This document shows, piece by piece, positions 8,054 through 15,365 of a stretch of 21,266 nucleotides of DNA. The DNA is from an uncultured Actinomyces sp. GTDB taxonomy: Bacteria > Actinomycetota > Actinomycetes > Actinomycetales > Actinomycetaceae. How positions within the stretch are numbered: the stretch's first letter is position 1; each line of letters begins with the position of its first letter. The notes under the pieces are model-generated. The model searched no databases. It was not told the origin of the DNA and saw only the letters and a list, made by a program, of their open reading frames with translations. The position numbers and the translations under genes were made by a program. The stretch lies in the NCBI GenBank assembly GCA_945949035.1, contig CAMFDH010000002.1, positions 1 through 21,266 of the forward strand. The letters run 5' to 3'.

Positions 8054-8082
8054 TTGCGTCTGTCCGTATCAACTTCTAGAGT
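8054..8082 (+). promoter_or_regulatory. Promoter of the dnaK operon
   Basis: A -35 element TTGCGT (8054-8059) and a -10 element TAGAGT (8077-8082) are separated by exactly 17 bases, a good housekeeping sigma factor match. Transcription should begin near 8088-8090, inside the second HAIR operator, giving a leader of about 65 bases. The placement of one HAIR just upstream and one over the -10 and start site fits direct repression by HspR. Confidence 0.78.
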
Positions 8083-8101
8083 TGAGTCCATGAGGCTCAA
8101 G
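8081..8101. promoter_or_regulatory. HAIR operator 2 (HspR binding site), over the dnaK transcription start
   Basis: The half-sites GTTGAGT (8081-8087) and GCTCAAG (8095-8101) flank a 7-base spacer. They are identical in sequence to those of HAIR operator 1, while the spacers differ. The centres of the two operators are 65 bases apart, about six helical turns. The left half overlaps the last bases of the TAGAGT -10 element, so a bound repressor would block RNA polymerase. Confidence 0.92.
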
Positions 8102-8154
8102 GCAGGAAAAAGCCTGGGTCTGTAGACCATCTAAGTAAAACAGGAGGCCGACAA

Positions 8155-10008
8155 ATGGGTCGTGCAGTAGGTATTGACTTGGGAACCACCAACTCCGCAC
8201 TGGCGGTGCTGGAAGGTGGCGAGCCCACGATTATTGTGAACGCCGAAGGCGCTCGCACCACCCCCTCGGTGGTTGCGTTCTCCAAGTCCGGCGAAGTTCT
8301 TGTTGGTGAGATTGCGAAGCGTCAGGCAGTCACCAACGTTCACCGCACCATTTCCTCAGTGAAGCGCCACATGGGCACCAACTGGACACAGGAAATCGAC
8401 GGTAAGGCATACACCGCTCAGGAAATCTCCGCGCGTGTGCTGTCCAAGCTGAAGCATGACGCAGAGTCCTACCTGGGTGAGCCCGTCACCGACGCGGTCA
8501 TCACGGTTCCGGCTTACTTCAACGATGCTGAGCGTCAGGCAACCAAGGATGCCGGCCAGATCGCGGGCCTCAACGTCCTGCGCATCATCAACGAGCCCAC
8601 GGCTGCTGCACTCGCCTACGGCCTCGACAAGGGCAAGGAAGAAGAGCACATTCTGGTCTTCGACCTCGGCGGCGGTACCTTCGACGTCTCGCTGCTTGAG
8701 GTTGCTAAGGACGAGGACGGGTTCTCGACCATCCAGGTTCGTGCGACCGCTGGCGACAACCGCCTCGGTGGCGACGACTGGGACCAGCGCATCGTTGACT
8801 GGCTGATCCAGCAGGTCAAGTCGCAGACCGGCGTTGACCTGGGCAAGGACCCGGTGGCCGTCCAGCGTCTCAAGGAAGCCGCTGAGCAGGCCAAGCGTGA
8901 GCTGTCGACCGCAACGACGACCAACATCTCGCTGCAGTACCTCTCGATGAGCGAGGCCGGACCCATCCACCTGGATGAGAAGCTGTCGCGCGCCAAGTTT
9001 GAGGACATGACCAAGGATCTTCTGGATCGCACCGAGAAGCCGTTCAAGGACGTCATTCGGGAAGCCAACGTTTCCATCTCGGACATCGACCACGTTGTCC
9101 TGGTGGGTGGCTCGACCCGTATGCCGGCCGTCAACGACCTCGTCGTGAAGCTGACCGGTGGCAAGGAGCCGACCCGTACGGTGAACCCGGATGAGGTCGT
9201 TGCCATTGGCGCCGCTCTTCAGGCCGGTGTCATGCAGGGCCAGCGTTCCGACGTTCTTCTGATCGACGTGACCCCGCTGTCGCTGGGCATTGAGACCAAG
9301 GGTGGCGTAATGACCCGCCTGATCGAGCGCAACACTGCGATTCCGACCCGTGCGACCGAGGTGTTCTCAACCGCTGAGGACGGTCAGAGCTCCGTTCTGA
9401 TCCAGGTCTTCCAGGGTGAGCGTGACTTCACTCGTGACAACAAGCCGCTCGGAACCTTCGAGCTGACCGGTATCGCCCCGGCTCCCCGTGGCATGCCGCA
9501 GATTGAGGTTTCCTTCGACATCGACGCCAACGGCATCGTTCACGTTTCCGCTAAGGACCGTGGCACGAACAAGGAACAGTCGATGACGATCACCGGTGGC
9601 TCGGCCCTTCCGAAGGAAGACATCGAGCGCATGGTTAAGGAAGCTGAAGAGCACGCTGAGGAAGACAAGAAGCGCCGCGAGGATATGGAGACCCGTAACC
9701 TCGCTGAGCAGACGGCCTACTCGATCGAGAAGCTCCTCAAGGACAACGAGGACAAGGTCTCTGAGGACACCCGCTCCTCCGTTCAGTCGGCTATTGACGA
9801 TGTCAAGAAGGCGCTTGAGGGCGAAGACACCGACGCCGTCAAGAAGGCATTCGACCACCTCAACGAGGTTGGCATGAAGATTGGTGAAGAGGTCTACCAG
9901 CAGGCAGCCACTGAGGCCGCTGAGGAAGAACTACCCAGCCAGGAAGATGTCAACGCCGAGGAAGAGGTTATCGACGCCGAGATCGTTGATGACGAGGACG
10001 ACAAGTAA
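8155..10008 (+). CDS. dnaK: Molecular chaperone DnaK (Hsp70)
   Basis: This 617-residue cytoplasmic Hsp70 begins [14 protein letters not shown], the phosphate-1 loop of the ATPase domain. It continues through [33 protein letters not shown] and [12 protein letters not shown], then the interdomain linker and [14 protein letters not shown] of the substrate-binding domain, a helical lid, and an acidic tail ending EIVDDEDDK. It binds exposed hydrophobic segments of unfolded proteins in an ATP cycle driven by GrpE and DnaJ, encoded just downstream. A strong AGGAGG (8142-8147) lies 7 bases before the ATG. Expression should be controlled by the two HAIR sites upstream. In actinobacteria DnaK also acts as co-repressor of HspR, giving a feedback loop. 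Length and motifs are fully typical. Confidence 0.99.
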   Translation: MGRAVGIDLGTTNSALAVLEGGEPTIIVNAEGARTTPSVVAFSKSGEVLVGEIAKRQAVTNVHRTISSVKRHMGTNWTQEIDGKAYTAQEISARVLSKLKHDAESYLGEPVTDAVITVPAYFNDAERQATKDAGQIAGLNVLRIINEPTAAALAYGLDKGKEEEHILVFDLGGGTFDVSLLEVAKDEDGFSTIQVRATAGDNRLGGDDWDQRIVDWLIQQVKSQTGVDLGKDPVAVQRLKEAAEQAKRELSTATTTNISLQYLSMSEAGPIHLDEKLSRAKFEDMTKDLLDRTEKPFKDVIREANVSISDIDHVVLVGGSTRMPAVNDLVVKLTGGKEPTRTVNPDEVVAIGAALQAGVMQGQRSDVLLIDVTPLSLGIETKGGVMTRLIERNTAIPTRATEVFSTAEDGQSSVLIQVFQGERDFTRDNKPLGTFELTGIAPAPRGMPQIEVSFDIDANGIVHVSAKDRGTNKEQSMTITGGSALPKEDIERMVKEAEEHAEEDKKRREDMETRNLAEQTAYSIEKLLKDNEDKVSEDTRSSVQSAIDDVKKALEGEDTDAVKKAFDHLNEVGMKIGEEVYQQAATEAAEEELPSQEDVNAEEEVIDAEIVDDEDDK

Positions 10009-10039
10009 CCGCTGTTCCTCACAGGGCAGATTACCGGGG

Positions 10040-10065
10040 GAGGGGGTCGCGTCTGCGGCCCCCTC
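10040..10065 (+). terminator. Strong hairpin between dnaK and grpE (attenuator or processing site)
   Basis: An 11-bp stem (10040-10050 with 10055-10065, ten Watson-Crick pairs and one G-T) closes a GTCT loop. It is very GC-rich, built on GAGGGGG against CCCCCTC. A further GGCAGA (10025-10030) can pair with TCTGCC (10064-10069) in an alternative fold. No run of T follows, so it may be a partial intrinsic terminator of the U-tract-free kind or an RNA stabiliser and processing site. Either would raise dnaK message over grpE-dnaJ. Confidence 0.6.
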
Positions 10066-10123
10066 TGCCGTCTGTAAAGTCTGGAGTAGGACACGTCGCC
10101 TCAGGGCAGGTGGAGAAGAGAGT

Positions 10124-10693
10124 ATGACTGAAAACAACAGCGTAGATCCGCAGCAGGATCCGCAGGATGACACGGGGGAGACCACCCCTGAGGGCGCGGA
10201 CTTCGCGGCCTTTGAAGAAGACTTTGGTGACGGCAGCGAGCTGCTGAAGGTACAGGGTGAGCTCGAAGAGGCCAAAGACGAGTTGGCTCGCAGCCAGGCA
10301 GAGACCTATAACGTCCGTCAGGAGTACGCCAACTTTGTGCGCCGCTCCAAGGCTGAGGCCGCAAACCGAAAGGTTGAGGCGCGGGTGGATGTGGTTGAGG
10401 AACTGCTGCCCATCCTCGATGACATCGAAGCTGCGCGTGCGGCGGGCGCCCTCGAAGAGGGACCATTTGCGGCCATCGCAGACAAGTTCGATGAGGTTCT
10501 GGGAGGCCGTTTCGGCCTCGAAAAGTTCGGTGCGGCAGGGGATGTCTTTGACCCGAACCTACATGACGCACTCATGGCCAACACCAACCCGGATGTTGAG
10601 GAAGCTGTGATCAACCAGGTTCTTCAGGTTGGCTTCAAGGTTGGCGACCGAGTCCTGCGTCCCACCAAGGTAATCGTCGACAACCCTGCCTAG
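10124..10693 (+). CDS. grpE: Nucleotide exchange factor GrpE
   Basis: This 189-residue protein has an acidic, disordered N-terminal tail (1-40) and a long coiled-coil helix (about 41-85, including the QEYANFVRRSKAE segment). A helical bundle follows, then a C-terminal beta domain with FDPNLHDAL and VGDRVLRPTKVIV, the GrpE hallmark region. It releases ADP from DnaK so that substrate can leave. The ATG at 10124 is chosen because GGAGAAGAG lies just upstream and the acidic start is typical; the same frame is open back into dnaK but that part is out of frame with dnaK and not GrpE-like. It sits 115 bases after dnaK with a strong hairpin between, and 23 bases before dnaJ. Confidence 0.97.
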   Translation: MTENNSVDPQQDPQDDTGETTPEGADFAAFEEDFGDGSELLKVQGELEEAKDELARSQAETYNVRQEYANFVRRSKAEAANRKVEARVDVVEELLPILDDIEAARAAGALEEGPFAAIADKFDEVLGGRFGLEKFGAAGDVFDPNLHDALMANTNPDVEEAVINQVLQVGFKVGDRVLRPTKVIVDNPA

Positions 10694-10716
10694 GGTGAGA
10701 CTAAGAAGGAGTACCG

Positions 10717-11739
10717 ATGGCAGAACAGGACTGGTTGGACCAGGACTTCTATAAGGTCCTCGGTGTCGACAAGAAGGCTGACGAGAAGGAAATTCGTAAG
10801 GCCTACCGCAAGCTTGCCCGCAAGTGGCACCCGGACCAGAACGCCGGCGATGCCAAGGCAGAGGCCAAGTTTAAAGAGATCGGCGAGGCCTTTGCGGTCC
10901 TCTCCGACAAGGACCAGCGCGAGCGCTATGACGCCATTCGCGCCATGGGAGCCGGAGGAGCTCGGTTCCAGGGCGCCGGCGGCGGCCAGAGTGCAGGGTT
11001 CGAGGACCTCTTCGGCGGCATGTTCGGCGGGGGTGCCCCGGGCGGTCAGTACCAGGGTGGTGGGGCTGGATTCGGCGGCGCCGATGACATCTTCTCCTCA
11101 CTGTTTGGCGGCTCCGGTGGGGGAGGAGCCTCCTACGGTGGTGGCTCACCCTTCGGTGGCTTCGGCGGCCAGCGTTCGACTCCTCGCCCGCAGAAGGGCG
11201 GGGACATCTCGACCTCGACAACCCTGACGTTCAAGCAGGCTTACGAGGGCGAGACCTTGCAGTTCACCATGGACGGGAAGTCCATGAAGGTACGCATTCC
11301 GGCGGGGGTGCGTGACGGACAGAAGATCCGCCTGCGCGGCAAGGGGCAGCCGGGTGTGGCCGGAGGCCCCGCCGGTGACCTGGTGGTTCAGGTGACCGTT
11401 GAGAAGAGCGCCGCATTCACGATGGATGGGGCCAACCTGCGGGTCAAGGTGCCCGTGTCCTACCCGGAGGCAGCTCTCGGGGCAAGGATCGACGTGCCCC
11501 TTCCCGACGGAACCAAGGTGGGCGTCAAGGTTCCCGCCAACACCTCCTCGGGACGCGTTCTGCGCGTTCGTGAACGAGGTGTGAAGAGAGCCAGTAAGCG
11601 CGGGGACGTCCTCGTTGAACTGCAAATCACCACGCCGGCAGAGCTTTCCGAAGATGCCAGGGCCAACGTTGAGGCACTCGCTGCACAGCTCGGGGACTGG
11701 GATCCCCGTGAGGCGCTGAAGGTGGCGGCTGCCAAATGA
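10717..11739 (+). CDS. dnaJ: Class B J-domain co-chaperone DnaJ (no zinc finger)
   Basis: This 340-residue protein has a J domain at 10-72 with the HPD motif at H38-P39-D40, which stimulates DnaK ATPase. A long Gly/Phe-rich linker (about 77-152) rich in FGG and GGG follows, then two C-terminal beta-sandwich substrate-binding domains (about 161-325; KGGDISTSTTLTF and IRLRGKGQPG). The cysteine-rich zinc domain (four CxxCxGxG repeats) of class A DnaJ is entirely absent, making this a class B, CbpA-like protein even though it occupies the dnaJ slot of the dnaK operon. AAGGAG (10706-10711) precedes the ATG. Its stop overlaps the hspR start as ATGA. A class A DnaJ may exist elsewhere in the genome. 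Confidence 0.96.
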   Translation: MAEQDWLDQDFYKVLGVDKKADEKEIRKAYRKLARKWHPDQNAGDAKAEAKFKEIGEAFAVLSDKDQRERYDAIRAMGAGGARFQGAGGGQSAGFEDLFGGMFGGGAPGGQYQGGGAGFGGADDIFSSLFGGSGGGGASYGGGSPFGGFGGQRSTPRPQKGGDISTSTTLTFKQAYEGETLQFTMDGKSMKVRIPAGVRDGQKIRLRGKGQPGVAGGPAGDLVVQVTVEKSAAFTMDGANLRVKVPVSYPEAALGARIDVPLPDGTKVGVKVPANTSSGRVLRVRERGVKRASKRGDVLVELQITTPAELSEDARANVEALAAQLGDWDPREALKVAAAK

Positions 11740-12398
11740 GTCAGGGAGTAGCGTCAGGTCCCGGTGGTGTGACGGGGCAGGCCACCTACACGGTGTCGGT
11801 TGCCGCCACCCTGTCGGGAATGCACGCCCAGACGCTACGCCAGTACGACCGGATCGGCCTGGTGGTGCCTGGTCGCGCCAAGGGTCGGGGGCGCCGCTAC
11901 TCTCACTCAGACATTGAGCGCCTCCGCTACATTCAGCAGCTCACCCAGGAGAGCGGGATCAACCTGGCCGGGGTGCAGCACATCCTTTCCCTTGAGGACC
12001 GGGTCCGTGAACTGGAAGCACAGCTGGTTGACCTGCACGATGCTCTGGCCAAGAGTCGCGTGCCGGTCAAGGGTGTCTACACAGCGGATTCCACCGGTAG
12101 GGTCCAGTTTCGTCCGCGTCCCGTTCCGTCCTCGTCAATCCCGGTTGAAGGTGATGCCGAGGACGAAGTTCCGGGGACAATCGAGATGAGCCGGGAGGTT
12201 CGAGTTCCGGTCCCCAGCCGGACCGGGGCTGAACTCGTTGGGCTCACGGGCGCGGCGGGTAGAAACCCGGCTGTACAGTTGGCAGTGCCTCCCGGGAGGG
12301 CCCTGTCTAAGCAGGGACTGACCGGGTGGCAGCTGTTTGCGGAACTGCAGCTCAGTGCCCTGGCGAAAAAGCGCCGTAGACGTGGAAAGAGCTCATGA
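11736..12398 (+). CDS. hspR: Heat-shock repressor HspR (MerR family) with long C-terminal extension
   Basis: The 220-residue product carries a MerR-type winged helix at about 18-85. The near-diagnostic HspR segment is SVAATLSGMHAQTLRQYDRIGLV, followed by GRGRRYSHSDIERLRYIQQL. A short coiled coil (about 85-106) comes next. Known HspR proteins, from memory, are about 125-150 residues; here an extra region of some 100 residues, rich in Pro, Val and Ser, follows and ends in a basic tail KKRRRRGK (211-218). HspR represses dnaK, clpB and related genes by binding HAIR sites together with DnaK; two HAIR sites are present upstream of dnaK. The ATG overlaps the dnaJ stop by 4 bases and the stop overlaps the murT start by 4 bases (ATGA both times), so it is translationally coupled on both sides. 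Confidence 0.95.
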   Translation: MSQGVASGPGGVTGQATYTVSVAATLSGMHAQTLRQYDRIGLVVPGRAKGRGRRYSHSDIERLRYIQQLTQESGINLAGVQHILSLEDRVRELEAQLVDLHDALAKSRVPVKGVYTADSTGRVQFRPRPVPSSSIPVEGDAEDEVPGTIEMSREVRVPVPSRTGAELVGLTGAAGRNPAVQLAVPPGRALSKQGLTGWQLFAELQLSALAKKRRRRGKSS

Positions 12399-13717
12399 GA
12401 GGGACGAAGTTGGGACCAAAAAAGCTCTCCCTGAGGTCACGTGTTGCGATGCTGGCGGGACTGTCCGCGCGAAACGCCTCAAAGCTTTTGGGGAAAGGTG
12501 CCGGCGGCATGTTTGGGGGACGCGTTGCCCTGCGCCTCAACCCCTCAATGATTGATGAGCTGGCGGTCGGTAAACGCTCCGTACTCATCACCGGAACCAA
12601 CGGGAAATCCACCACGACCAAGATGGTGGCCACCGCCCTCGGCAATCTCGGCCGGGTGGCCGGTAACCTCGGTGGCGACAACATGCAGACCGGGGTGACA
12701 ACCGCCCTGATGGTTGGCCGCAAGGCACATCTGGCAGCCCTCGAGGTTGATGAGATGAACATGCCTGATATCGCGGGTCGGGTTCATCCCGAGGCGATCA
12801 TCCTGCTCAACCTTTCCCGCGATCAACTGGATCGTGTCGGAGAGATCGGGGCTGTCGAGAAGCGCATTCGTGAGGCCGTCAACGACAATCCGCAGGCCAT
12901 CATTGTCGCCAACTGTGACGATCCACTGATTGTCTCCGCGGCCTGGGATGCCCCCAACGTAGTTTGGGTGGCGGCCGGGGCGCCGTGGAAGAACGATGCG
13001 GTTTCATTCCCCCGCACGGGCACCCTTGTTGCTCGACAGGGTGACGACTGGTATGTCGAGGGCGAGGGCGGGTACAGGCGTCCGAACCCGGACTGGTGGA
13101 TTGGAACCGTGAACCAGGACGGCTCCTTCGTCCTCCACGGTCCGGACGGCCTCGAACTGCCCGTCAGGCTGAGCCTGCCGGGACGTGCCAACAGGGGGAA
13201 CAGTGCCCAGGCCATCGCGGCGGCAGTGGCCCTTGGCGTTTCTCCCAAGCGAGCCGTTCACGCGGTGGAAGGTGTCGACGGGGTGGCGGGACGCTACCAG
13301 ACCTATGACGTTCAGGGGCGGGTCACCAACCTGCTGCTGGCGAAGAACCCTGCCGGTTGGCAGGAGTCGCAGACGGCGATTCCTCCCACCACCGAACAGG
13401 TGGTCGTCGCCGTCAACGCGCAGCGGGCTGACGGCACCGATACCTCATGGCTGTGGGACGTTGACTTTGCGCCTCTGGCAGCCCTTGACGCGCGTCGGGT
13501 CACCGCCAGCGGTGAGCGCGCCGCAGACCTGGCGGTTCGCCTCGAGTATGCCGGGATCCACGTCGAGGTGGTGGACAGCCCCCTTGAAGCTGTTCTCGCG
13601 ATGGAGCCCGGACCCGTCCAGGTCCTTGCCAACTACACGGCCTTCCGCGACCTCAAGAAGGAACTGGAAGTCCGCCACATGGGGGTTGGCCCAACCGAGG
13701 GAAGCGACGATGACTGA
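12395..13717 (+). CDS. murT: Lipid II isoglutaminyl synthase, Mur ligase-like subunit MurT
   Basis: This 440-residue protein has the Mur ligase layout: a P-loop GTNGKSTT (67-74), a central ATPase domain with VANCDDP, and a C-terminal domain (DUF1727 type) with SWLWDVDF (351-358), the region that carries the aspartate contacting GatD. With GatD it amidates the alpha-carboxyl of D-Glu in lipid II to D-isoglutamine, using ATP and glutamine, at the inner face of the membrane. The zinc-ribbon insertion is present in outline (205-235, FPRTG ... GYRRPNPDWW) but its four expected cysteines are replaced, as FPRT instead of CPxC and EGEG instead of CxxC. The ATG overlaps the hspR stop (ATGA), preceded by GGAAAGAG. 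The 3' end overlaps gatD by 8 bases. Confidence 0.94.
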   Translation: MRGTKLGPKKLSLRSRVAMLAGLSARNASKLLGKGAGGMFGGRVALRLNPSMIDELAVGKRSVLITGTNGKSTTTKMVATALGNLGRVAGNLGGDNMQTGVTTALMVGRKAHLAALEVDEMNMPDIAGRVHPEAIILLNLSRDQLDRVGEIGAVEKRIREAVNDNPQAIIVANCDDPLIVSAAWDAPNVVWVAAGAPWKNDAVSFPRTGTLVARQGDDWYVEGEGGYRRPNPDWWIGTVNQDGSFVLHGPDGLELPVRLSLPGRANRGNSAQAIAAAVALGVSPKRAVHAVEGVDGVAGRYQTYDVQGRVTNLLLAKNPAGWQESQTAIPPTTEQVVVAVNAQRADGTDTSWLWDVDFAPLAALDARRVTASGERAADLAVRLEYAGIHVEVVDSPLEAVLAMEPGPVQVLANYTAFRDLKKELEVRHMGVGPTEGSDDD

Positions 13718-14471
13718 AAGTAAACTCCGCATCGGTGTCATCTACCCCGAGGTGCTTGGCACCTACGGCGACACCGGCAACGGCGATGTCCTTCGTGAGA
13801 GGGCGCGACGCAGGGGGATCGAAGCTGAAACCCTGATGGTCAGCCTGTCAGACCACATTCCTTCCGACCTCGACATTTACGTTCTGGGCGGGGGAGAAGA
13901 CACCGCTCAGGCGCTTGCGGCCGGGCGAATGCGGGGGGACCGTGGCCTGTTCAGGGCAGCGGAGGCCTCAAGGCCGATCCTGGCCATCTGTGCCTCGCTG
14001 CAGGTTCTGGGGTGCAGCTACACGGATGCCGAAGGTCGAGAGGTCGAGGGGCTGGGTCTGCTTGATGCGGTGACGATGCCGCGAGGTTCGCGAGCCATTG
14101 GCGAACTGGTTGCCGAGCCCCTGGTTCCGGGACTGAGCGAACTGCTGACTGGATTTGAGAACCACGGGGGTGGAACCTCCCTGGGAGCCGACGCCCAACC
14201 TCTGGGTCGTGTCCTTGCCGGAGTGGGGAACGGTGCTCTAAGCGAACAGGACGATGACGTCCACTATGAGGGCGCTGTCCAGGGAAGTATCATCGGAACA
14301 TATCTTCACGGGCCAGCGCTGGTGCGAAATCCCCAGTTGGCGGACTACCTCATCGCAGCTGCGATAGGGGTCGATCCCGCTGAACTGCCGGTACTCGAAG
14401 TGCCGTTTGTCCAGCGACTACGTCGTGAACGTCTGCTTGCAGTTGGTGTAGAAGGGGACTCAAATGAGTGA
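13710..14471 (+). CDS. gatD: Lipid II isoglutaminyl synthase, glutamine amidotransferase subunit GatD
   Basis: This 253-residue class I glutamine amidotransferase of the CobB/CobQ type supplies ammonia from glutamine to MurT. The nucleophile is C94 in LAICASLQVLG and the catalytic histidine H200 in GTYLHGP; R128 (PRGSR) matches the glutamine-binding arginine reported for staphylococcal GatD. The start of the protein (IGVIYPEVLGTYGDTGN) is typical. The nucleophile elbow reads CASLQ rather than the usual CGGYQ. The ATG at 13710 overlaps the end of murT by 8 bases and is chosen because the protein then begins directly with the family's first strand. The stop overlaps the next gene by 8 bases, so the MurT-GatD pair and the membrane protein are made from one message. 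Confidence 0.94.
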   Translation: MTESKLRIGVIYPEVLGTYGDTGNGDVLRERARRRGIEAETLMVSLSDHIPSDLDIYVLGGGEDTAQALAAGRMRGDRGLFRAAEASRPILAICASLQVLGCSYTDAEGREVEGLGLLDAVTMPRGSRAIGELVAEPLVPGLSELLTGFENHGGGTSLGADAQPLGRVLAGVGNGALSEQDDDVHYEGAVQGSIIGTYLHGPALVRNPQLADYLIAAAIGVDPAELPVLEVPFVQRLRRERLLAVGVEGDSNE

Positions 14472-15291
14472 CAACCGATGGGGTCCGAACCCTCCTCCGG
14501 AAGGACAGGGGGACAACCCCTGGCCTGTCTACGGTCAGGGTCAGCCGGGAGCCACGCCTCCTGGGCCCTCAGATCAAAACGCGCCCTGGCCGGTCTACGG
14601 CGGTCAGCCCACGAACCCCCAGCCGAACCCGGGCCAGGCACCACAGCCCCCGGCTGGTGCCTACGGTTCGCCCTATCAGCAGCCTCACTATGGCCAGCAG
14701 GCCACTCCGCCTCCTCCGGCTGCCACCCCCTACGGCGGCTACCAGGGGGGCCGGTATGTTCCGCCCACCGACCTTCCCTCCAGGACGGGACCGGTGCTCA
14801 GCATCGTCGGTGGCATCCTGCTCATGGTGGTGGTTGCCCCCATCGTCCTCGTCAGTCTGATTCTGTCCAGCGTCGGTATCGGCAGCATTGTTGAAAGCTC
14901 GATGGAGGCCACCAACGGCGGCACCGTCACCGTGGATAGCTCGGGAACGGTGGGTGTCGTCACCAGTTCGACCCTGCCGCAAACCTGCCTCATCACCGAT
15001 GCTGGTGGGAATGACACAGAGCTGGCACCCGAAATGGAGGGGGCGGTTCTTGTTGCCAGGGGTATGGAACCGGGTCAGTACACCCTGTCCTGCACCGGGC
15101 TGTCATCCACCGACACCATCGTCGTCCTTGACGGAGAGACACTGGCTGGCATGATGCCCGCCACCATGCAGGCACTGGCCTGGTCCTCGGTGGTGGGATT
15201 GATCGGCCTCGGCGTCCTCATCGCCGGGATTGTCTGGCTGGTGAAGCGTAATCGTCAGCGTCAAGCCATTAGGTCGGGTTACCCCCTCTAG
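14464..15291 (+). CDS. Two-pass membrane protein with Pro/Gly/Tyr-rich cytoplasmic tail, function unknown
   Basis: I do not recognise a characterised family. The 275-residue product has a long low-complexity tail (1-105) rich in Pro, Gly, Gln and Tyr, containing the hexapeptide PWPVYG twice (19-24 and 41-46). A membrane helix (about 110-137) is followed by an external domain of about 95 residues with two cysteines (C175, C210) that could form a disulfide. A second helix (about 237-260) ends in a short basic tail (KRNRQRQ). Both ends should be cytoplasmic. The start overlaps gatD by 8 bases, and a strong hairpin follows the stop. Position behind murT-gatD suggests a cell-envelope role, such as a scaffold at the site of wall synthesis, but that is only inference. 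Such tails are common in actinobacterial membrane proteins. Confidence 0.85.
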   Translation: MSDNRWGPNPPPEGQGDNPWPVYGQGQPGATPPGPSDQNAPWPVYGGQPTNPQPNPGQAPQPPAGAYGSPYQQPHYGQQATPPPPAATPYGGYQGGRYVPPTDLPSRTGPVLSIVGGILLMVVVAPIVLVSLILSSVGIGSIVESSMEATNGGTVTVDSSGTVGVVTSSTLPQTCLITDAGGNDTELAPEMEGAVLVARGMEPGQYTLSCTGLSSTDTIVVLDGETLAGMMPATMQALAWSSVVGLIGLGVLIAGIVWLVKRNRQRQAIRSGYPL

Positions 15292-15297
15292 GTGAAC

Positions 15298-15327
15298 CCC
15301 CGAACGGGAGAATGAAACCGTTCGGGG
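15298..15327. terminator. Hairpin terminator between convergent genes
   Basis: A perfect 10-bp stem CCCCGAACGG (15298-15307) and CCGTTCGGGG (15318-15327) with a 10-base loop lies 7 bases after the membrane protein stop and 39 bases from the end of the convergent prolyl oligopeptidase. There is no T-run on either strand, as is common in high-GC actinobacteria. It probably serves both directions and marks the 3' end of the dnaK-to-membrane-protein unit. Confidence 0.8.
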
Positions 15328-15365
15328 CCACCCATGACCTCTTGTCAGCGCTTAATCAGGCCCTA

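Noticed and set aside
8117..8128. Short hairpin GGTCT-GT-AGACC in the dnaK leader as a possible RNA thermometer
   Set aside because: The stem is short with a 2-base loop and does not pair with the AGGAGG ribosome-binding site, so thermal control by it is not supported.
9881..10123. Upstream extension of the grpE frame into the dnaK 3' end
   Set aside because: The extra residues are an out-of-frame reading of dnaK and the intergenic hairpin. The ATG at 10124 has a good ribosome-binding site and gives a typical GrpE.
13185..13709. Upstream extension of the gatD frame inside murT
   Set aside because: The extra residues are a shifted reading of murT. GatD proteins begin with the strand found right after the ATG at 13710.
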